A stretch of DNA of 56,304 nucleotides from CAYOHR01 sp964512145 (GTDB lineage Bacteria; Bacteroidota; Bacteroidia; Flavobacteriales_G; JALEGO01), in contig CAZEIM010000018.1 of assembly GCA_964512145.1 (NCBI GenBank), positions 1 to 56,304 of the forward strand, given 5' to 3'. The notes under the pieces are model-generated. The model did not search any database, was not told the origin of the DNA, and saw nothing but the letters and a program-made list of their open reading frames with translations. Position numbers and translations under genes: made by a program. Shown here piece after piece: positions 44,505 to 51,459 of this stretch (positions within the stretch are counted from its first letter, which is position 1; the number at the start of each line of letters is the position of its first letter).

Positions 44505-47093
44505 TTATTTTAGAATAAAAGAAGTTTCGCCTACTTTTCTATCCTCAGCGTATATTTCAGCTAAGTAAGCTCCGGTAGGTAATTTATCATCATTTCTTTC
44601 ATAATACATACAAACTAACTCTTCTTTGTTAGAATAATTTTGTGATTTGCTCAAGGTGTATTTTATTTCTTCTCCATTAATGGTAGTAGTTTGATCACCT
44701 CTTGATAATACACTTCCATCCGGTGCTGTAATTTTAACAAATATTTCTCTATTCCCTGGTTTTGCTAATTTGTTAGCTGCCATAGAAAAACAAACTTGTA
44801 TTCTGTTTAATTTCTTTGCTTTGGGAGCATCCTTTTTCTTATCATCTGTTTTAAATTTAATACCTCCCGCAATAATATCTTCAAAATCAATTTTAGAAGC
44901 TTCATCAATTTGTTGTTCTAATTTTTTAGATTGATTTTTAAACGCTTCGGCATTTTTCTTTTCACGATCTGCCTCAGCAACTAAATTTAATTTGTCATTT
45001 TCTAAGGCTTTTATCTTTTCTTGATAAGCTCTTATTTCTTCTTCTAAAGATGAAATTCGCTGTTTTAGTTCTTCAATTTCCTTTTTATATTTTGAAACAT
45101 TTACATTGCCTCCAGTTCCCATTTTTTGTAATTGATTTAATCTTGATTTAAGAGCATCGTACTCGGTCATCATAGATTTTAATTTTTCATTTTTTTCGGG
45201 ATTGTCTAATTGATCTCGTAAAGAAATAGCCTCAAGATTCAAGGCTTCTACCTGATCTCTTAAAGAAGCAATAGTGTCCTGATAGTTTTCATAATTTGTT
45301 TCGCGTTCTGAAATTACAGACAACATTTTTTCGTTTAAATTATAAAAACTCCAATATATTAATATAAAGCCTACTAAAAACAATCCTGCAAGGATGGCAA
45401 AAATTAACGCCATTTTACTATTGCTTTTTTCCTCCTTCTTTTCAGTATTAGCAGTAGTTTTTGTGTTCGATGGAGTTATTTTTTGTTGAGAAGTTGCCTG
45501 TTGGGTTTTAGGGGTTATTTTTTCTGCCTCAGGTGGTTTTGGACTAGATTTTTCAACTGCAGAAGCAAAAGTTGGGTTTACCGGAACTTTTTCTTCCACT
45601 ACTTTTTTTACAATAGACCCGTCTGGTTTCCTCACAAGCACCGTTTTTTGTTTAACCTCAAACTGGTTACCTGCCTCGTCTGTAACAATGTTTGCAGAAG
45701 ATGAGGCGGGTGAGCTAACTGAACCAGCTTTTTCTATTACGGGTTCAGATGACATTGATGTTCCTGCTAACGGTAGTAAACCACCCTGTAAATCTAACCT
45801 TTGATAAATAGGCTTTCCATTAAAAGGGGGGTATTCATCGCGCAAAAACAGTAAGTATGCTTGTAATCGCAACATCCATCTTAGCGTTGATTCATTAAAT
45901 GCATGCCATTTTGGATTGTAATTTCCTGAAAATAATATGCTCCAAAAATTTAAGAATACAAAAAAGAATGAGCCTATAAATCTAAAATATAAACAAAAGA
46001 TATGTGGCATTGCTAGAAAAAAACCGAAAAAGCTTTTAATCAATAAATTACCTCTACTTAATTTTTCAGGATATACTATGTTCAAATCTAAATTTGGGTC
46101 TACTTTGCTTAATCCAAAGGCCGGATATCCATCGCTCATATGCCAAAACCTCATGGTTAATCGCATATTCCAACGAATAAAATTTACTTGAAAATCGAAT
46201 AAACTTTTTGGATATTTTCCGGTAAATAATATTGCCCACCAGGCTATAAAGGTTATAAAATTTGCGGCTATACCAACAAACATAAGTACAAAAAAATGCG
46301 GTATACCTATGTAAAAAAAGCCGAATAAATATCTTAATACCGCTTGTCCTTTACTATACTTTTCTTGTTGTTTTATGTTAAAGTAAACTTCCTGCGGTAC
46401 AATCGTTCCATTCTCCTGAGTTTTTAAATCCAACCTTTCATATTCAGGCTTTCCATTAAAAGGGGGGTATTCATCGCGCAAAAACAGTAAGTATGCTTGT
46501 AATCGCAACATCCATCTTAGCGTTGATTCATTAAATGCATGCCATTTTGGATTGTAATTTCCTGAAAATAATATGCTCCAAAAATTTAAGAATACAAAAA
46601 AGAATGAGCCTATAAATCTAAAATATAAACAAAAGATATGTGGCATTGCTAGAAAAAAACCGAAAAAGCTTTTAATCAATAAATTACCTCTACTTAATTT
46701 TTCAGGATATACTATGTTCAAATCTAAATTTGGGTCTACTTTGCTTAATCCAAAGGCCGGATATCCATCGCTCATATGCCAAAACCTCATGGTTAATCGC
46801 ATATTCCAACGAATAAAATTTACTTGAAAATCGAATAAACTTTTTGGATATTTTCCGGTAAATAATATTGCCCACCAGGCTATAAAGGTTATAAAATTTG
46901 CGGCTATACCAACAAACATAAGTACAAAAAAATGCGGTATACCTATGTAAAAAAAGCCGAATAAATATCTTAATACCGCTTGTCCTTTACTATACTTTTC
47001 TTGTTGTTTTATATTAAACTGTACTTCTAAAGGCACGATATTATGCTTATTTGACTCATTAAATCCTGCATCTAAGGGAGTATTTGTACTCAT
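44505..47093 (-). CDS. DUF4389 multi-repeat membrane protein with coiled coil
   Basis: 862 residues. The first about 430 hold four DUF4389 units in two near-identical pairs, each unit with two membrane helices and the family ending (ILFTGKYPKSLFDFQVNFIR, WSILFSGNYNPKW). Then a Pro/Ser/Lys-rich linker (about 435-560), one membrane helix (MALIFAILAGLFLVGFILIY), a long coiled coil (about 590-740) and a C-terminal beta-domain (about 745-862). The two pairs differ at most by a few residues over about 200 positions because of the DNA duplication at 45810-47012. Function unknown; the layout suggests an inner-membrane platform with a periplasmic stalk. Its own promoter (47118-47111) and terminator flank it. 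Confidence 0.82.
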   Translation of the reverse strand: MSTNTPLDAGFNESNKHNIVPLEVQFNIKQQEKYSKGQAVLRYLFGFFYIGIPHFFVLMFVGIAANFITFIAWWAILFTGKYPKSLFDFQVNFIRWNMRLTMRFWHMSDGYPAFGLSKVDPNLDLNIVYPEKLSRGNLLIKSFFGFFLAMPHIFCLYFRFIGSFFFVFLNFWSILFSGNYNPKWHAFNESTLRWMLRLQAYLLFLRDEYPPFNGKPEYERLDLKTQENGTIVPQEVYFNIKQQEKYSKGQAVLRYLFGFFYIGIPHFFVLMFVGIAANFITFIAWWAILFTGKYPKSLFDFQVNFIRWNMRLTMRFWHMSDGYPAFGLSKVDPNLDLNIVYPEKLSRGNLLIKSFFGFFLAMPHIFCLYFRFIGSFFFVFLNFWSILFSGNYNPKWHAFNESTLRWMLRLQAYLLFLRDEYPPFNGKPIYQRLDLQGGLLPLAGTSMSSEPVIEKAGSVSSPASSSANIVTDEAGNQFEVKQKTVLVRKPDGSIVKKVVEEKVPVNPTFASAVEKSSPKPPEAEKITPKTQQATSQQKITPSNTKTTANTEKKEEKSNSKMALIFAILAGLFLVGFILIYWSFYNLNEKMLSVISERETNYENYQDTIASLRDQVEALNLEAISLRDQLDNPEKNEKLKSMMTEYDALKSRLNQLQKMGTGGNVNVSKYKKEIEELKQRISSLEEEIRAYQEKIKALENDKLNLVAEADREKKNAEAFKNQSKKLEQQIDEASKIDFEDIIAGGIKFKTDDKKKDAPKAKKLNRIQVCFSMAANKLAKPGNREIFVKITAPDGSVLSRGDQTTTINGEEIKYTLSKSQNYSNKEELVCMYYERNDDKLPTGAYLAEIYAEDRKVGETSFILK
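45810..46376. repeat. 567-bp repeat, copy 2 (within the DUF4389 gene)
   Basis: Identical by eye to 46446-47012, exactly 636 bases (212 codons) away, in frame. Outside the block the flanks are still homologous but diverged, so this is an older tandem repeat homogenised recently. Confidence 0.9.
46446..47012. repeat. 567-bp repeat, copy 1 (within the DUF4389 gene)
   Basis: The partner of 45810-46376. An assembler could collapse or expand such a repeat, so the true copy number may differ. Confidence 0.9.
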
Positions 47094-47110
47094 AGTATTT
47101 TTTTAATGCA

Positions 47111-47118
47111 CAAAGATA
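47111..47118 (-). promoter_or_regulatory. -7 promoter box of the DUF4389 gene
   Basis: Perfect TATCTTTG on the minus strand, 18 bases before the start codon; predicted leader of about 12 bases. Confidence 0.55.
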
Positions 47119-47186
47119 AATTTTTCTAGTTATAAAATAAATTATAACTTGTAGTTTTTTAAATTAAAATTTTAAATTTACTTGTA

Positions 47187-47486
47187 ATGAATAAAAAATT
47201 ATTTATTGTTTTAATAGTATTTGAAATTTTATTTCATTCTTGCAAAAACGAAACTCAGCCTTGTAATAGAATAGGTGTTATAAGAGATTTACTGGGGCAA
47301 GACGGGTGTACATTGGTAATAGAAGATAAGCAGGGAGAAATATTTGTTCCTGTAAATATCTTTGAGTTTGGGTTAACCTATTACGAAGGGCAAAAAATAC
47401 TATATTCTTTTCAGCTGTATAGAGGATCAAACCCATGTAATATTGGAGTTCCCGTTACTCTTTTGTGTATTGATATAAATCAATAA
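47187..47486 (+). CDS. Small lipoprotein, unknown function
   Basis: 99 residues. MNKKLFIVLIVFEILFHSC is a lipoprotein signal with the Cys at 19. The mature part is beta-rich with four further Cys (QPCNR, QDGCTLV, SNPCNIG, LLCIDINQ), which could form two disulphides. The family is not recognised. It reads rightward from the region shared with the DUF4389 promoter and converges with the PfkB gene. Confidence 0.65.
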   Translation: MNKKLFIVLIVFEILFHSCKNETQPCNRIGVIRDLLGQDGCTLVIEDKQGEIFVPVNIFEFGLTYYEGQKILYSFQLYRGSNPCNIGVPVTLLCIDINQ

Positions 47487-47552
47487 TTTTATAAACTAGT
47501 AACTACTACAATAAATTTTGCCAAGTTAGGAATAAAGAATAAAATACTTCTT

Positions 47553-48485
47553 TTATGAATTAACCAATGAAATATCGAACTGCACTAAATTAACGAATTG
47601 TTGAATTCTATTATCAATTTGCTCAGAGGTTAGATCTTTTAAACGTTCAATTCCAAATTTTTCAACCGTAAAAGAAGCCATACCGGAACCAACAATAATA
47701 GCTCTTTTTAAATTTTCAAAAGAAATATCCTGTGTACTGGCTAAATATCCTATAAAACCTCCCGCAAAACTATCACCGGCACCGGTTGGATCAAAAACCT
47801 CTTCTAAAGGTAGTGCAGGTGCAAAAAATACTTCGTTTTGCTGATTAAACAATAGAGCTCCGTGTTCTCCTTTTTTAATGACCAAATATTTAGGCCCCAT
47901 GGTTAATATTTTTTTAGCTGCTTTTACTAATGAATATTCTCCGGTTAACTGACGCGCTTCTTCATCATTAATGGTTAAAATATCAACCATTTTAATGGTT
48001 TTTAATAAAGATTCTAATTTTATTTCCATCCAAAAATTCATCGTATCCATGACCACTAATTTTGGACGTTTATTCAATTGTAGTAATACTTTTTCTTGAA
48101 TTTCGGGGTCTAAATTTCCAAGCATTACAAATTCAGCATTTTTAGCGCTTTCTGGAACTATAGGATTAAAATCAAGTAATACGTTTAATTCTGTTGCTAA
48201 GGTGTCGCGGGTATTCATATCATTATGATATTTACCGGCCCAAAAGAAAGATTTTTGTCCTTGTTTTATTTGTAGTCCCTCTACATTTATCCCCTTATTT
48301 TTAAACATTTGTATGGTTTCCATAGGATAATCCTCTCCTACCACCGAAACCATATGTATGTTTCGTATATGATAAGAAGCCGATAATGATATATAGGTAG
48401 CTGCTCCGCCAATAATTTTATCTGTTTTTCCAAAGGGGGTTTCTATAGCATCAAATGCAACGGTTCCAACAACTAATAAACTCAT
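47553..48485 (-). CDS. PfkB-family carbohydrate/nucleoside kinase
   Basis: 310 residues of the ribokinase family. KIIGGAATYISLSASY is the GG substrate-lid region, LTINDEEARQLTG the middle motif, and DPTGAGDSFAGGFIGYL the C-terminal signature with the catalytic Asp (GAGD). Phosphorylates a sugar or nucleoside with ATP; the substrate cannot be read from sequence. A promoter box at 48509-48502 indicates a separate message. Confidence 0.93.
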   Translation of the reverse strand: MSLLVVGTVAFDAIETPFGKTDKIIGGAATYISLSASYHIRNIHMVSVVGEDYPMETIQMFKNKGINVEGLQIKQGQKSFFWAGKYHNDMNTRDTLATELNVLLDFNPIVPESAKNAEFVMLGNLDPEIQEKVLLQLNKRPKLVVMDTMNFWMEIKLESLLKTIKMVDILTINDEEARQLTGEYSLVKAAKKILTMGPKYLVIKKGEHGALLFNQQNEVFFAPALPLEEVFDPTGAGDSFAGGFIGYLASTQDISFENLKRAIIVGSGMASFTVEKFGIERLKDLTSEQIDNRIQQFVNLVQFDISLVNS

Positions 48486-48501
48486 AAAAATAATTTTGGT
48501 G

Positions 48502-48509
48502 CAAATTTA
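48502..48509 (-). promoter_or_regulatory. -7 promoter box of the PfkB kinase gene
   Basis: Perfect TAAATTTG, 17 bases before the start codon; leader about 11 bases. The rest of 48510-48675 holds no feature I recognise. Confidence 0.55.
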
Positions 48510-48675
48510 GGTAATAAATATGAACTATATGTAATATCAAAAAATTTTCGGATTTTATAAACATAATGATGAACATCAATCACAATTGATTTAGTTAAAA
48601 TAGAAAAATAATATCTGATCGGTGGGTTATAAAGCATTGCTCAAACTTAAGAGTATTTTATTTTCAAAATAAATA

Positions 48676-49080
48676 TTAAGGTATGGGCGCTTGAATTAAG
48701 TCGAGCCTATCTATATTTAAACGTATATATTTTCCTAATACTTTAGCGTCTTTTGTTAACCATCCGACTGAAATATAAAAATCACCGCAATCCAATATTG
48801 TTTGTGAGTCTGAAATACATACTACTTCACCAGAGATAATATATGACCACGAGCCATTCGATATAATTTCTTTTTTACCACTACAAGAAGGGATTGTTTC
48901 ATAAGACTCTCCAAACGCTATGAATTCAGCTTGTATTTCTTCACCTTGCGTAATATTATCAGATAAATCTGCACAAACTTCATAATTAGAGCCATTAATA
49001 TCAATAATTATTGGAATAGAATAATATGGCTTATCTAACGGAAGATTTTTTATTCTAACATGATTATAAAAAGTACTCAT
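48676..49080 (-). CDS. Unrecognised 134-residue protein
   Basis: No signal peptide and no known motif. The composition suggests a beta-rich soluble domain (YSIPIIIDINGSNYEVCADL, ISGEVVCISD) with four Cys. It lies 33 bases after the stop of the next unrecognised gene, on the same strand, with no promoter box between, so the two may be co-transcribed. It could be an immunity-type or accessory protein; this is a guess from size and location. It is clearly coding in style (no neighbouring conserved frame overlaps it). Confidence 0.5.
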   Translation of the reverse strand: MSTFYNHVRIKNLPLDKPYYSIPIIIDINGSNYEVCADLSDNITQGEEIQAEFIAFGESYETIPSCSGKKEIISNGSWSYIISGEVVCISDSQTILDCGDFYISVGWLTKDAKVLGKYIRLNIDRLDLIQAPIP

Positions 49081-49113
49081 TTAAAAAAGGTTTGGCTCTA
49101 GACTAGAAGATTT

Positions 49114-49890
49114 TTATGGCGAATAATTTAGTTTTTGTAAATATTCGTGTAATTTAATTGTTTTTTCTCGTTGAAATGAGTCATCGCAATTCGAAAATTT
49201 TTCATATAAATCATAATATTTAGTTTTATCATTTGCAAAAAAAGCCAATACCATCCCTTCAACTTGAAAAGATCCAACTTTATTCTTTGAATAATAATTT
49301 AAAGGCTTTAATGTGTTTTCTTCTGGATAATTAAATTGTTTATTCAGAGCAACAATTGAATTTGCACTATCCAAACAAGGTATAGCAATTTTTTCCATAT
49401 AATCAGAAATTTCAATGGTTTTCTTGTCTATTTCAGTTTCAGTTGAAAGAATAATCCTTTCAAACTCAGGATAAAAACCAGTAACTGTATAAAACTTTTT
49501 AAAATCGTTATTTGAGTTATAATTGTTTTCATAATTAAATTGTGTGATTATTTTTTGTACTTGGTCAATTCTCTTTTTTATGTGTATTTGTAACTCATAA
49601 TGCAAAAAATCATAAAAGTTTAAATGTAATATATCTTCGCCATTGTTTGTTTTTCGTTTAAAATACATATTAGATTTAATAAATTTAAATTCATAAATTT
49701 CTAGTCTTGGAATTAGATTCTTATTTATTTTTTCTAATATATCAGCTTTTGAAACATATAATCCATCTTCTGTTTCTGAACCCACCATATTGAATGACCT
49801 AGATGAAGCAAATAGTTTTTTTTCAGGGTAAGGTATATTTGAAATCTTTGCTTTTTTATTTCCTCTAAACACTAACTTTTTAAAATTCAT
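49114..49890 (-). CDS. Unrecognised 258-residue protein
   Basis: A Lys/Asn/Phe-rich, largely helical soluble protein starting MNFKKLVFRGNKKAK (ATG 49890); a longer start at 49965 is possible but the added 25 residues look random. No motif recognised. A helical middle (YELQIHIKKRIDQVQKIITQ) and a Tyr/Lys-rich C-terminus (YYDLYEKFSNCDDSFQREKT) are the only features of note. It is followed by the 134-residue unknown. Both sit between conserved housekeeping genes and are probably lineage-specific. The upstream 49891-50001 shows nothing else. Confidence 0.5.
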   Translation of the reverse strand: MNFKKLVFRGNKKAKISNIPYPEKKLFASSRSFNMVGSETEDGLYVSKADILEKINKNLIPRLEIYEFKFIKSNMYFKRKTNNGEDILHLNFYDFLHYELQIHIKKRIDQVQKIITQFNYENNYNSNNDFKKFYTVTGFYPEFERIILSTETEIDKKTIEISDYMEKIAIPCLDSANSIVALNKQFNYPEENTLKPLNYYSKNKVGSFQVEGMVLAFFANDKTKYYDLYEKFSNCDDSFQREKTIKLHEYLQKLNYSP

Positions 49891-50001
49891 TTTTTTACCT
49901 AAATTACTATTACAAAAATGCAAATGAACGAGTTTAAATTTAGAATTAAATTTTATGAAATGCAACTATTGTTTCAATAGTTCATTAAATTATAAATATC
50001 A

Positions 50002-50976
50002 TTAATCCTTATTCGTATTAAACAAAGAATCCACAAAATCGTGTTTATTAAAAACTTGAAGATGTTCCATTCCTTCTCCTATACCAATATATTTTACAGG
50101 AATTTGAAACTGATCAGAAATACCTATTACTACTCCTCCTTTGGCTGTTCCATCTAACTTGGTTAGTGCTAAAGCATTAACTTCGGTTGCTTTGGTAAAT
50201 TGAGTGGCTTGTTCTACAGCATTTTGTCCGGTAGAAGCATCCAACACTAATAATACTTCATGAGGTGCATCTGGAATTACCTTTTGCATGACACTTTTAA
50301 TTTTTGACAATTCATTCATTAAATTTATTTTATTGTGCAGTCTTCCGGCTGTATCAATAATTACTACGTCCATATTTTGTGATACAGCCGATTTTAATGT
50401 GTCAAATGCTACCGATGCAGGATCTGCCCCCATTTTTTGGGCAACAACCGGAACATCCACTCGTTGCCCCCAAATTTGTAATTGCTCAACAGCTGCTGCT
50501 CTAAAAGTATCTGCTGCTCCAAGCATTACATGTAATCCTTGTTTTTTTAACTTATGAGCCAATTTACCTATGGTAGTTGTTTTACCTACGCCATTTACAC
50601 CAACTACCATTATTACATAAGGAAATCCTTTGTTTTGAAAGGACTGAGGAGTTTCCCAGCTGATATTATTTTCTAACAACAAATTGCCAATTTCTTCTTT
50701 AAGAATATTATTTAGCTCATTAGCATGTACATATTTATCTTTAGCTACGCGTTGTTCAATTTTTTCTATGATTTTTAAAGTTGTTTTTACCCCAACATCC
50801 GACTCAATTAATATTTCTTCTAAATCATCTAATACATCCGCGTCAATAGTTGATTTTCCTAATACAGCTCTGGATAATTTTGAAAAAAAATTTTGTTTTG
50901 TTTTCTCTAAACCTTTCTCTAAATCCTCCTTTTTCTCTTTCGAAAAAAACTGCTGAAATTTTTGAAATATACTCAT
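50002..50976 (-). CDS. ftsY: Signal recognition particle receptor FtsY
   Basis: 324 residues. N-terminal helical N domain (about 20-100) then the SRP GTPase G domain: G1 GVNGVGKTTTIGKL (about 125-138), DTFRAAAVEQL, G3 DTAGRLHNK, and G4/G5 TKLDGTAKGG. It docks SRP-ribosome complexes at the Sec translocon. It lacks the long acidic A domain of E. coli FtsY, as usual in this phylum. It is downstream of rpmG and DUF4295, but a strong terminator (50990-51023) lies 14 bases before its start codon, so its own expression needs readthrough or an upstream promoter within that leader. Confidence 0.96.
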   Translation of the reverse strand: MSIFQKFQQFFSKEKKEDLEKGLEKTKQNFFSKLSRAVLGKSTIDADVLDDLEEILIESDVGVKTTLKIIEKIEQRVAKDKYVHANELNNILKEEIGNLLLENNISWETPQSFQNKGFPYVIMVVGVNGVGKTTTIGKLAHKLKKQGLHVMLGAADTFRAAAVEQLQIWGQRVDVPVVAQKMGADPASVAFDTLKSAVSQNMDVVIIDTAGRLHNKINLMNELSKIKSVMQKVIPDAPHEVLLVLDASTGQNAVEQATQFTKATEVNALALTKLDGTAKGGVVIGISDQFQIPVKYIGIGEGMEHLQVFNKHDFVDSLFNTNKD

Positions 50977-50989
50977 ATGTATGTAAAAA

Positions 50990-51023
50990 AAAAGCTCCTA
51001 TTTACTGAGCAATAGGAGCTTTT
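50990..51023 (-). terminator. Intrinsic terminator or attenuator between DUF4295 and ftsY
   Basis: AAAAGCTCCTATT / AATAGGAGCTTTT, a 13-bp stem with an 8-base loop, followed leftward by a run of nine T on the transcribed strand. It should end rpmG-DUF4295 transcripts. Because ftsY starts 14 bases on, readthrough would set its level. Confidence 0.85.
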
Positions 51024-51041
51024 AATTAGTATTAACTAAAT

Positions 51042-51197
51042 TTAAGCTTTTTTGATAAAATCATCCACCAAATCTTTAGGTAGAATTTCTTCTTTAAATG
51101 AATAGGAACCTGTTTTAGGCGATTTTACCATTTTAATCACTTTTGTATAATCTTTTGCTCCACCTTTACCTAAACGAGCAACAACTTTCTTAGCCAT
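51042..51197 (-). CDS. DUF4295 family protein
   Basis: A 51-residue basic protein, MAKKVVARLGKGGAKDYTKV, ending in DLVDDFIKKA; the Bacteroidota-specific DUF4295 found between rpmG and ftsY. It is rich in Lys/Gly like a small ribosome-associated protein, and its constant position beside rpmG suggests a ribosomal role (inference). Start ATG 51197-51195 lies 6 bases after the rpmG stop. Confidence 0.9.
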   Translation of the reverse strand: MAKKVVARLGKGGAKDYTKVIKMVKSPKTGSYSFKEEILPKDLVDDFIKKA

Positions 51198-51203
51198 AGT
51201 TTA

Positions 51204-51386
51204 TTATTTAATTTCTTTATGTATTGTGTGTTTTTTAAGTACTGGGTTATACTTTTTTAACTCCAGTCTTTCGGGAGTGTTTTTTCTATTTTTAGTAGAT
51301 ATATATCTAGAAGTACCAGGCATACCACTAGTTTTATGCTCTGTACACTCTAATATAACTTGAATCCTGTTTTCCTTCTTTGCCAT
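51204..51386 (-). CDS. rpmG: 50S ribosomal protein L33
   Basis: 60 residues: MAKKENRIQVILECTEHKTS, then GTSRYISTKNRKNTPERLEL and KKYNPVLKKHTIHKEIK, the usual L33 pattern; the zinc-binding Cys pairs of the C+ form are absent (only Cys 14). In other Bacteroidota rpmB precedes it; here bamA ends 74 bases upstream instead, so rpmB must lie elsewhere. A perfect TAAATTTG box (51407-51400) drives it. Confidence 0.96.
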   Translation of the reverse strand: MAKKENRIQVILECTEHKTSGMPGTSRYISTKNRKNTPERLELKKYNPVLKKHTIHKEIK

Positions 51387-51399
51387 ACAAACTTTTTTG

Positions 51400-51407
51400 C
51401 AAATTTA
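51400..51407 (-). promoter_or_regulatory. -7 promoter box of rpmG
   Basis: Perfect TAAATTTG on the minus strand, 14 bases before the start codon; leader about 8 bases. Confidence 0.55.
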
Positions 51408-51459
51408 AAAAAAAATAATCACACTACAAGTATTTCTATATTTTATAAGCGATTTTTTA

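Noticed and set aside
45937..46827. Two identical 84-residue plus-strand frames (45937-46191 and 46573-46827)
   Set aside because: They are antisense shadows of the duplicated DUF4389 membrane domains, not genes.
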